Assembly (NCBI GenBank): GCA_023392635.1 | Contig: JAEVYS010000027.1 | Location: forward strand, 1 to 19,071 | Length of the DNA stretch: 19,071 nucleotides | Reading direction: 5' to 3' | From: Actinomycetes bacterium | Lineage (GTDB): Bacteria > Actinomycetota > Actinomycetes > Propionibacteriales > Propionibacteriaceae | Part shown: positions 8,092 through 14,700 of the stretch, one piece after another | Numbering within the stretch: the first letter of the stretch is position 1 | Layout: each line of letters begins with the position of its first letter | Notes under the pieces: model-generated | The model's input: only the letters and a program-made list of their open reading frames with translations | What the model was told of the DNA's origin: nothing | Database searches by the model: none | Made by a program: the position numbers and the translations under genes

Positions 8092-9423
8092 TCAGTACCC
8101 GTACTTCTCGATCCTGTTGCGCGGCACCGGCATGTGGTTCATGACCGCTCCGAGGAGGTTGCCCTTCGCAGCCAGCACAGCCTTGAGGGCGGCGGCCAGC
8201 TGGTGGTCGCGGATCTTGCCCCGGCCGACGACAAGCACCATCCCGTCCACCTTCGGCACCATCGACAGCGGGTCGACGACGGCCAGCAACGGCGGGCTGT
8301 CCATGACCATGATGTCGAAGTGCTCGCCCAGCTCGTCCAGGAAGGCCGACATGGCGCGACTCTGCAGGAGCAGGGTCGGGTTGGGTGGTTTCGTGCCGGC
8401 CGGGAGGACGTTCAGGCCATGATCACCCCACGGCTGGACCACGTCCTGCCATCGCACGCTGCCGACGAGGACGTCGGCGAGCCCCACGGCGCCCTCCACG
8501 TCCATGTACCGCTCGATCCTCGGCCGGCGCATGTCGGCGTCGACGAGCAGGGTGCGCGCGCCCGACTCCGCGAAGGACAGGGCCAGGCCGACGGCGATGG
8601 TCGACTTGCCCTCGCCCGGGACACCAGACGTGACCAGGAGGCGCGAGACCGGAGCGTCCACGCTGGCGAACTTGAGGTTCGCCTGGATACGGCTGAACGC
8701 CTGGGGCAGCAGAACGGCGTTGTCCGACTCGTGCCACACCGCCGGCTCCGAGGCGTCCTTGCTGACGGAGATCGTCCCCAGGACGGGCAGTCCGGCCGGC
8801 AGGTCCTCGGGGCCGAGCACCCGGGTGTCGAGCTTCTCGCTCGCGATGGCCGCGAACAGGCCGAGCAGGAGACCGGCCAGCAGGCCGATGGCGAGGTTGC
8901 GGCGGTTCTCGGGCCCGGAGGGCAGCTCTGGAGGAGTGGCGGTACTGACCACCACTGCCTGCACGGTGGAGTCGCCCTTCACGTTCTTCGGCGACAGCTG
9001 TGAGACCACCTTGCCCAGCTCGACGTTGATCGCGTTCGCGATCAGGGCCGCATCCTGGGGCGTCCCGGCGTCGACGAACACGTCGACGATGACGGTGTCG
9101 GTGGAGGCGACCACGTTCACCGACTTCGCCAGGTCCTCCGCGGTGGTGGGAATGGAGAGGTCGTGGATGACCGCGTCGAGCACGATCGGCTGGGTGGCCA
9201 GGCTGGCGAAGGACGCGAGCTGGAGCTGCGTGTAGTTCGCACCCTGGAACAGGTCACTCGCGGAGGATCCGAACTCGATCGAGTAGTACGAGCTCGCCTT
9301 GGCGGTGTAGGTCTTCGGCTGGCTGAAGGAGTACGCGCCGGCAGCGCCCACCGTGAGGATGACCGGCACCACGAGCCAGACCCAGCGCCGCCCCAGCATT
9401 CGGAGGAATCCCAGGATGTCCAC
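8092..9423 (-). CDS. Wzz/BY-kinase fusion: EPS chain-length determinant and tyrosine kinase
   Basis: This 443-residue membrane protein combines both parts of a Wzc/CapAB-type polysaccharide co-polymerase. Residues about 15-34 are the first membrane helix and 35-165 the extracellular Wzz domain. A Pro-rich stretch (PPELPSGP, 164-171) leads into the second helix (177-195), as in Wzz proteins. The cytoplasmic kinase has Walker A GVPGEGKST (267-275), Walker A' LLVDADMRRP (292-301) and Walker B IMVMDSPP (371-378), typical of bacterial tyrosine kinases. The tail is very short: NRIEKYGY, with only Y441 and Y443, rather than a long Tyr cluster. GTG 9423 was chosen because GGAGAGGAG lies 6 nt upstream and the product starts just before the first helix; the frame stays open further upstream, but that extension looks unlike protein and runs antisense into the phosphatase gene. 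The divergent phosphatase gene is its likely partner. Confidence 0.92.
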   Translation of the reverse strand: MDILGFLRMLGRRWVWLVVPVILTVGAAGAYSFSQPKTYTAKASSYYSIEFGSSASDLFQGANYTQLQLASFASLATQPIVLDAVIHDLSIPTTAEDLAKSVNVVASTDTVIVDVFVDAGTPQDAALIANAINVELGKVVSQLSPKNVKGDSTVQAVVVSTATPPELPSGPENRRNLAIGLLAGLLLGLFAAIASEKLDTRVLGPEDLPAGLPVLGTISVSKDASEPAVWHESDNAVLLPQAFSRIQANLKFASVDAPVSRLLVTSGVPGEGKSTIAVGLALSFAESGARTLLVDADMRRPRIERYMDVEGAVGLADVLVGSVRWQDVVQPWGDHGLNVLPAGTKPPNPTLLLQSRAMSAFLDELGEHFDIMVMDSPPLLAVVDPLSMVPKVDGMVLVVGRGKIRDHQLAAALKAVLAAKGNLLGAVMNHMPVPRNRIEKYGY

Positions 9424-9603
9424 CAGGATCTCCTCTCCGTTGCCTGGCCGGGCGGGATGAGCGCGGCGCGCGCACAGTCTGTCATTACGGCGCTCGCTTT
9501 GCACAGAGCGTACGAGGTTCGCGCAATGGCACCGGGCAGGGGGCATCCCGCTGGTAGCCTTGCCCCAGTCGGCCGGGGGGAAAACGGGCGATGTGGAGGC
9601 CCC
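9424..9603. promoter_or_regulatory. Divergent promoter region between kinase and phosphatase genes
   Basis: These 180 bp must carry start signals for both strands. On the minus strand TAATGA (9487-9482) could be a -10 box, about 60 nt before the kinase start, but no good -35 is seen. On the plus strand TTGCAC (9499-9504) and TAGCCT (9555-9560) are possible boxes; neither forms a convincing pair with its partner hexamer. A short inverted repeat, CGCTC-10 nt-GAGCG, lies at 9491-9510. Confidence 0.35.
9575..9580 (+). promoter_or_regulatory. G6 run in the leader of the phosphatase gene
   Basis: CCGGGGGGAAAACGGGCGATG lies 15 nt after TAGCCT and shortly before the GGAGG ribosome site (9595-9599). 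It resembles CGGGGGGGAAATCGCGATG at 18053 on the minus strand, including the AAA and the later GCGATG. Confidence 0.35.
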
Positions 9604-10221
9604 ATGAGTATGAAGAAGCCGACGATTCTGTTCGTCTGTACAGGTAACGTGTGCCGATCTCCGGCCGCGGAGTTCGTGTTCCGCGAACTGCTCGGCCCCG
9701 CGGCCGCGAGGCTCGTCATCCGCAGTGCGGGGACGAAGGCCGCTGTGGACGGCTCGATCGATCCGATCATCGCCAACCTGCTGGCGCGGAAGGGTATCGA
9801 GGTCAGCAAGTTCCGCCCCCGTCTGCTCGACGTCGCCCAGATCGACCAGGCGGACCTGATCCTCACCGCGTCCACCACCCATCGGGCCACGGTCGCCCGC
9901 CTGCGCCCCTCGGCGCTGCACAAGACGCTCACACTCAAGCAACTCGCCCGCTACGCGACGCACATCGCGGCGGGAGGCCAGCGCCCGGCAGGCGCGGAGC
10001 ACCGGATCCCCTGGATCCTCGCCGCGGTTCCCGGTGCGCGGTCGCGGTCCGCGAGGGAAGCCAGCGACAGCATCCCCGATCCCGTCGGCCTGGGCCGCCG
10101 ACACTACGAGAGCGCGTTCGACGAGGTGTACCGCTCGTGCGTGGCCATTGCGGGGTTGTTCGCCGACAGCGGCGACGTCCCCGCGTCGGCGTCGGCACCT
10201 GCGGCCGTCGCTCGTCGCTGA
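9604..10221 (+). CDS. Low-molecular-weight protein tyrosine phosphatase (Wzb-like)
   Basis: This 205-residue cytoplasmic enzyme should remove phosphate from tyrosines, most likely those of the divergent BY-kinase. The P-loop CTGNVCRS (C12-S19) fits the family signature C(X)5R(S/T), with C12 as nucleophile and R18 binding phosphate. D159 in IPDPVG is the likely general acid. It is longer than the usual 140-160 residues because of an insertion around 122-150 (GGQRPAG to ARSRSA) and a loose Ala-rich tail after 190. GGAGG at 9595-9599 is 4 nt from ATG 9604 and 10 nt from ATG 9610, so either may be used. It is the only plus-strand gene and ends 7 nt before the end of the convergent wzy-like gene, leaving no room for a conventional terminator between them. 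Confidence 0.92.
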   Translation: MSMKKPTILFVCTGNVCRSPAAEFVFRELLGPAAARLVIRSAGTKAAVDGSIDPIIANLLARKGIEVSKFRPRLLDVAQIDQADLILTASTTHRATVARLRPSALHKTLTLKQLARYATHIAAGGQRPAGAEHRIPWILAAVPGARSRSAREASDSIPDPVGLGRRHYESAFDEVYRSCVAIAGLFADSGDVPASASAPAAVARR

Positions 10222-10228
10222 AGGACCG

Positions 10229-11512
10229 TCAGTAGAACCGGCGGCCGGCGGTCAGTTCGGCCACCCAGTCCGGCGTCGGCTCCATGATGTCCTGGTCGCG
10301 GAGGCGATGAGCGGCGAGGCCCGCCGCACCCACGCCTGCGATGAACCAGAAGAGGATGTTGTACTGGGTGATCAGGGCGACGGAAGCCAGCGCCGGAGCC
10401 TGCCCGACGATGGCGACGACGCCCGGTGTGGCCCTGCCGGCGATGATGACGAGGGCTCCCGCCACGAGGATCGCCAGGCCGAGAAGCAGCACGATCCAGC
10501 CGTAGGACAGTCCGGTGAGGATCAACTGGCTGTCGATCGACTGGAAGGTGCCGATGTAGCGCTCTCCGGAGAAGTTGGTCCGCTGCTGGCTGGATACCCC
10601 CAGTGGCGCCATGGCGCTGATCAGGTCGAGGAGCCGCCCGCGGTAGTCCGCGCTGGTACCGGCCTCGTCACCGGCAGCGGCCAGCACCGTCGAGAGCGCG
10701 GGAATGCTCACCAGCGCCCCGGACAGGACGACCATGACCGCGGTGCGGCGGCTGTCGCGGCTGAAGTCCCTGCCGCCGAAGACCGCAACGAGGAGGCAGG
10801 AGAGCCCGGCGGAGAGCAGGGCGCCGCGGCTGAAGGTCACCAGCACCCCTCCCAGCACCACCACCGCCAGCCCGTAGCGCACCCAGCCCCGGAACCTGGC
10901 CGCGAAGATGAACGGGACCGCCAGGGCCAGCGACGAGCCGAGGGCGATCGAGTGCCCGAACGCTCCTTCCGAACGGGCCAGGCCACCGCGGTACTGGATC
11001 GGCCCCCAGATCGCATAGATGCCGTTGCGCGGCCCCAGGAGCGACCACGGGTGGAAGTCCAGCAGGAACTCCGCGATCGACAGCCCGCCGACGATCGAAA
11101 ACGCGATCGCCAGCACGCGGTAAGTCGTCTCCTCCCCCACCTGTCCGATGACCAGCCTGCCCAGCAGGTAGCCCAGGATCCACTGGCTGGCCAGCCCATA
11201 GACCGTACTGACCGACGCCCCACCGAAGACGATCGGGAACAACCCGGCGAAGAAGATCAGGGCGACCCCGAGGTCGGCCGGGCCGAATTCCCTCGGGAAC
11301 CCTCCGAGGTAGGTGACCAGCAGGATCAGGCCACCGACGGTGGCTGGACGCAGGTCGAGGCCGACCGGAAGCACCCACCAGACCGGCATCGCGCACACGG
11401 TGAAGAGCCAGAAGACGAGGCCGGCCACGGGCCAGCGACTGAACAGGAACCACAGGACGCCGACGGCGCCGATCCCCACAGCGGCAAGCAGGGCGAACAT
11501 GAGGGGCGTCAT
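10229..11512 (-). CDS. Wzy-like O-antigen/EPS polymerase (O-antigen ligase family)
   Basis: This 427-residue polytopic membrane protein has roughly ten or more hydrophobic segments (for example 5-24, 30-50, 58-70, 82-95, 212-225, 334-357). It carries the family hallmark RSEGAFGHSIALGSS (180-194) and a following SRG (228-230), then a large outward loop (about 280-330) with YRGRLLDL and SIDSQ. Wzy/WaaL proteins join lipid-linked repeat units at the outer face of the membrane. Its neighbours (Wzx-like flippase, BY-kinase, transferases) favour polymerase over ligase. ATG 11512 starts 27 nt after the flippase stop with only a weak GGGGCCGG upstream, so it is probably translated from the same mRNA. 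Sequence alone cannot define which sugar linkage it makes. Confidence 0.87.
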   Translation of the reverse strand: MTPLMFALLAAVGIGAVGVLWFLFSRWPVAGLVFWLFTVCAMPVWWVLPVGLDLRPATVGGLILLVTYLGGFPREFGPADLGVALIFFAGLFPIVFGGASVSTVYGLASQWILGYLLGRLVIGQVGEETTYRVLAIAFSIVGGLSIAEFLLDFHPWSLLGPRNGIYAIWGPIQYRGGLARSEGAFGHSIALGSSLALAVPFIFAARFRGWVRYGLAVVVLGGVLVTFSRGALLSAGLSCLLVAVFGGRDFSRDSRRTAVMVVLSGALVSIPALSTVLAAAGDEAGTSADYRGRLLDLISAMAPLGVSSQQRTNFSGERYIGTFQSIDSQLILTGLSYGWIVLLLGLAILVAGALVIIAGRATPGVVAIVGQAPALASVALITQYNILFWFIAGVGAAGLAAHRLRDQDIMEPTPDWVAELTAGRRFY

Positions 11513-11539
11513 CGCACCGGCCCCGGACGGGAGCTCGGC

Positions 11540-13066
11540 TCAGGACTTCCCACCACGTTTCCACGCCCTTCGGAACAGCCGGAACAGGTCGGACACGTCG
11601 TCCCGCACGGGACGAACGACGGCGACCGCTGCTGCATATGGTGCCAGAGCCACCAAGAGCGCCACGATGATCTGGACCAGGCTCGGCAGCCCGGACAGCC
11701 GGCCGACCACCAGGTACGTGAGGGCGGCCGCGACGGCCGCCAGCCCGAGCACCCTCGCGGCACCGGCGTACAGGGCACGCACCGGCAGCCGGGTGAAGCG
11801 GGAGAGCCACCAGATCGAGACCGGCCAGCTGAGCGCGTCGCACGCCGCGAAGCCGGCCGCCACTCCGACGATCCCCCACCGGCTGCCGATCAGGATGCAC
11901 ACGATGCGCAGGACGAGGCCGATGAGGCTGTAGCCCAGGAGATGGGCGCTCAGGCCACGGCTCAGGTAGACCCAGTAGCCGACGTACGCCACGGTCTGGA
12001 AGATCGCCGCCACCGCCAGGAAGGCGAAGACCGGCGACACCTCGTGCCACTGCGAGCCGAGGAAGACGTCGATGACGGGGTCCGACGCGCCGGCGCAGAA
12101 CGCGAGCACGGCCACGATGGAGTATCCGAGCGCCAGCTGGCCCTTGATGATGAACAGGTCGTTCCGCTCGGTGCCCTCGAGGCGGGACAGCACCGGCAGG
12201 GCGATCGTGGTGGTGGGGCCACGGAACTGGTTCACCGCCCGCATCAGGAGCTGGTAGCCGCGGTTGTAGAGCCCCAGCGGCACGGCGCCGAGCCACGTGC
12301 CGACCACGAAGGTGTCGACGTTGTTGTTCAGGTACCCGACGAGCTGGGTCGCCGACATGTTCATGCCGAACTTCACCATGGGACGAACGCCTGTGCCACG
12401 CCTCGGGAGACCGGGCACCCACTTCGCGAACACCGCGGCGAAGACGAGGAGCGCGACACCGCCGCCGACCTGCTGCCCGACCAGCGCCCAGTAGCCCCAG
12501 CCGCCGAGTGCCATGACGACGGCGACAACGACACCGCTGAGGTTGCCGAGCAGGTCGGAGGCGACGAGGGCCTTGAACCGCATCTGGCGGTTGAGGCTGG
12601 CCCGGTACTGTGCGACGGCGCCGTTCAGCACGAAGACGAGCGACAGCCACCGCGCCATCCCGATCAGGTCGGGCTGCTGGAACCACCACGCCAACAAGGG
12701 GGCGGCCAGGGCGAGCGCCAGCGACAGGGCAGCCCCCACGGCGGTGTTCAGCCAGAACAGCACATCACGCTGGCCGTCGCTCAGCGACGGCGCGCGGATG
12801 GCGGCTGTCGACAGGCCGAGGTCGCGGAAGACCTCACCGAAGCCCACCACCACCATCACCATGGCCAGCAGCCCGTAGTCCTTGGGCGAGAGCAGTCGGC
12901 TCAAGACCGCGACCGAACCGACCTGGAGCACGACCCGCCCGATCTGGCCGCCCATCACGCTGCCGGCACCACGCAGGGCCCGCACGGCGAGCGGCGCAGC
13001 CGCGCCCGGCGCCGCGGGCGGGTCGTCCTGACCCGGCGGGTTCCGCTCGTGCCGATCGCCGGTCAC
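11540..13066 (-). CDS. Wzx-like polysaccharide flippase (MOP superfamily)
   Basis: This 508-residue protein has about 12-14 membrane helices and should move the lipid-linked repeat unit across the cytoplasmic membrane. The N-terminal segment LSRLLSPKDYGLLAMV (55-70), followed by FRDLGLSTA, is the classic pattern of the Polysacc_synt_3/Wzx branch. YLNNNVDTFVVG and LGLYNRGYQLL in the middle are also typical. GTG 13066 was chosen because it overlaps the stop of the GT2 gene in the 4-nt arrangement GTGA, a common actinobacterial coupling. The frame remains open upstream, but that part overlaps the GT2 gene. The first 37 residues are Pro/Ala-rich and cytoplasmic. It sits between GT2 and the wzy-like gene in one operon. 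Confidence 0.88.
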   Translation of the reverse strand: MTGDRHERNPPGQDDPPAAPGAAAPLAVRALRGAGSVMGGQIGRVVLQVGSVAVLSRLLSPKDYGLLAMVMVVVGFGEVFRDLGLSTAAIRAPSLSDGQRDVLFWLNTAVGAALSLALALAAPLLAWWFQQPDLIGMARWLSLVFVLNGAVAQYRASLNRQMRFKALVASDLLGNLSGVVVAVVMALGGWGYWALVGQQVGGGVALLVFAAVFAKWVPGLPRRGTGVRPMVKFGMNMSATQLVGYLNNNVDTFVVGTWLGAVPLGLYNRGYQLLMRAVNQFRGPTTTIALPVLSRLEGTERNDLFIIKGQLALGYSIVAVLAFCAGASDPVIDVFLGSQWHEVSPVFAFLAVAAIFQTVAYVGYWVYLSRGLSAHLLGYSLIGLVLRIVCILIGSRWGIVGVAAGFAACDALSWPVSIWWLSRFTRLPVRALYAGAARVLGLAAVAAALTYLVVGRLSGLPSLVQIIVALLVALAPYAAAVAVVRPVRDDVSDLFRLFRRAWKRGGKS

Positions 13067-13998
13067 CGGATCCGCCGCCCGGTGCTGGACGATGGCCGGA
13101 CGCCGGCCAGGAAGGCCAGGCCGGACGCCGTGCCCACGAGCGCGGGCCACAGCGCCCGGGTGAGCTTCGCGGCTGTGGAGGTCTGGTTGGCGCGGCCTAT
13201 CGCCCGTCGCAGCTCCGCGCCGCTGGTGCGGATCCAGACCCACCTGAGACTCCGGTCGAGGTTCAGGGCGGCGAACACCAGTCGGTTGCGGCAGTTGTAG
13301 TAGGTGAACATCGTGGACTTCGCCGACCCTCCCGGCTGGGTTCCGCCGGCGTCATGCACCAGGACGAGCTCGTCGTCCAGGAGGAGCTCTCCGCCCGCGC
13401 GCTGAACCCGATAGCTGAGATCCACGTCCTCCCAGTACATGAAGTAGCCCGGCGTGAAGCCCCCCAGCCGGCGCCACAACGGCACGGACAGGGCGAGGCA
13501 CGCCCCGGACAGCCAGCGGGGGGAACCCGGGTCCTCACCGTGGGTGTACAGCCGTCCCTCGCCGAGCGCGATCACGCCGAGGCGGCCCCAGGGATTGCCC
13601 AGCGGCGTGACGATCCGCGGCGCGACCAGGCGGTCGGGCCGCTCGCCGGCCAGCCGCGCCAGCCGTTCGAGCGCCTCCCTCGACACGGCGAGGTCGGGAT
13701 TGACCATCACCACCACGTCACAGCCGAGGTCGACCAGCCGCTCGACCCCTGCGTTCACCCCTTCACCGAACCCCACGTTCGGGCTCGGCACGAACTCCCA
13801 TCGTGCGAGGCGGCACATCGCCTCGCACGCTTCCCGTTCCGCCGCCGTGGAGAAGTTGTCCACAACGACGACGGTGAGCGTCCCGGAGCCGTCGCCGACC
13901 GCTCCGGCGAGATTGCGCTCGATCAGGTCGTGCGACCCGTAGTTGACCACGACGATCCCTGTGCGCGGCGCGCGGCGGCGCTCGCCGTGGTCAGCCAA
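13063..13998 (-). CDS. Family 2 (GT-A) glycosyltransferase, rhamnosyltransferase-like
   Basis: This 311-residue cytoplasmic or membrane-associated enzyme has the GT-A fold signs of family 2: IVVVNYGS (15-22), VVVVDNFS (43-50), NPDL (100-103) as the DXD-like metal/nucleotide site, the acceptor-side GACLALSVPLWRRLGG (165-180) and WEDVDLSYR (189-197) with the likely catalytic acidic pair. The overall pattern resembles rhamnosyltransferases such as WbbL, but the donor sugar is not proven. TTG 13998 is preferred to GTG 14004: GGAGG at 14010-14006 is 7 nt from the TTG but only 1 nt from the GTG. Hydrophobic residues 283-300 near the C-terminus may bind the membrane. The gene starts 54 nt after the PKD gene and overlaps the flippase start by 4 nt. 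Confidence 0.88.
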   Translation of the reverse strand: MADHGERRRAPRTGIVVVNYGSHDLIERNLAGAVGDGSGTLTVVVVDNFSTAAEREACEAMCRLARWEFVPSPNVGFGEGVNAGVERLVDLGCDVVVMVNPDLAVSREALERLARLAGERPDRLVAPRIVTPLGNPWGRLGVIALGEGRLYTHGEDPGSPRWLSGACLALSVPLWRRLGGFTPGYFMYWEDVDLSYRVQRAGGELLLDDELVLVHDAGGTQPGGSAKSTMFTYYNCRNRLVFAALNLDRSLRWVWIRTSGAELRRAIGRANQTSTAAKLTRALWPALVGTASGLAFLAGVRPSSSTGRRIR

Positions 13999-14018
13999 CC
14001 TCACTCCTCCCGCGATGA

Positions 14019-14034
14019 CGGCGCCTGCGCGCCG
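14019..14034 (-). other. Small hairpin between the PKD and GT2 genes
   Basis: CGGCGC-CTGC-GCGCCG is a perfect 6-bp stem about 20 nt past the PKD stop and 8 nt before the GT2 ribosome site. It has no T tract. It might attenuate transcription into, or translation of, the GT2 gene, but such stems are common in DNA of this GC content. Confidence 0.25.
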
Positions 14035-14052
14035 CCACCGCCCGGCGGGCGA

Positions 14053-14700
14053 TCAGGGAACCCTGGTCACCTTCAGGTTGTCGACGGACATGACCACAGG
14101 CCCGTTCGTTATCGCTGCAGCGTAACCGACGACACCCACGTATCCGGCGTCCTGCAACGTGCTCTCGCCGTCGGTCGCAGTGGCGGCCCAGCTCGAGGGT
14201 TCGGTGCCACCGACCTTCCAGGCCTTCGCACGGAGCGTGGTCGTACCGCTACCGGTCACCTGGAAGTCGACCCGGATCCGGTCGTCGGCGGCGAACGTGA
14301 GGCCGCTGATCGTCTTCGTAACCAGGGAGGTCTCGGTGGTTCCGACGAGCTTGCAGATGTTGAGGATGATCGATCCGGGGTCACCCGCCGTGGCCGGATT
14401 GACGAACCGCACCTTAAGCCGGTACGCGCCGTCCGTGCCCTTGCGGACCTCGTAGTTCATGTGCACCTGCGCGCCCGCCGGGACCTTGTTGAGCCCGACG
14501 TCGACGAGGCCTTCCACGTCTCCCGCGGACGCACTGGGCAGGGTGGCCGTCCTGGTGTCCTTGGCCGCGAGGTTCAGCCTGCCCTCCCCACCGGAGACCG
14601 AGAAGCCGGAACCTGTGGTTGACCAGGCACCTCCGGTACTCGCCGACCCCCAGCCGGAGGCGACGTCGGTGCCGAAGGTCGAGGTGGCCACCTCCAGGCT
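14053..14700 (-). repeat. C-terminal module, copy 2
   Basis: About 215 residues starting near TFGTDVASGWGSA and ending VDNLKVTRVP. It is closer to copy 3 than to copy 1: both have GEGRL/GEGKL, DTRTA/STRTA, ILNICK/ILNLCR, DAGYVG and AITNGP. It includes one cysteine within ILNIC that copy 1 lacks. Confidence 0.75.

Noticed and set aside
6419..8422. Plus-strand open frame of 667 codons across lipoprotein, glycosyltransferase and kinase genes
   Set aside because: It runs antisense through three well-supported genes and their boundaries and has no coherent protein features.
9163..9603. N-terminal extension of the phosphatase from 9163
   Set aside because: The extension overlaps the kinase gene antisense. 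ATG 9604 or 9610 follows GGAGG and starts right before the P-loop strand.
9424..10104. N-terminal extension of the kinase up to 10104
   Set aside because: The extension is unlike protein, runs antisense to the phosphatase, and the GTG at 9423 has a strong ribosome site and the normal kinase N-terminus.
10034..13300. Long plus-strand open frame of 1088 codons
   Set aside because: It lies antisense to the wzy- and wzx-like genes, is rich in Arg, Gly, Asp and His with no domain or membrane pattern, and is explained by GC-rich third positions of the opposite genes.
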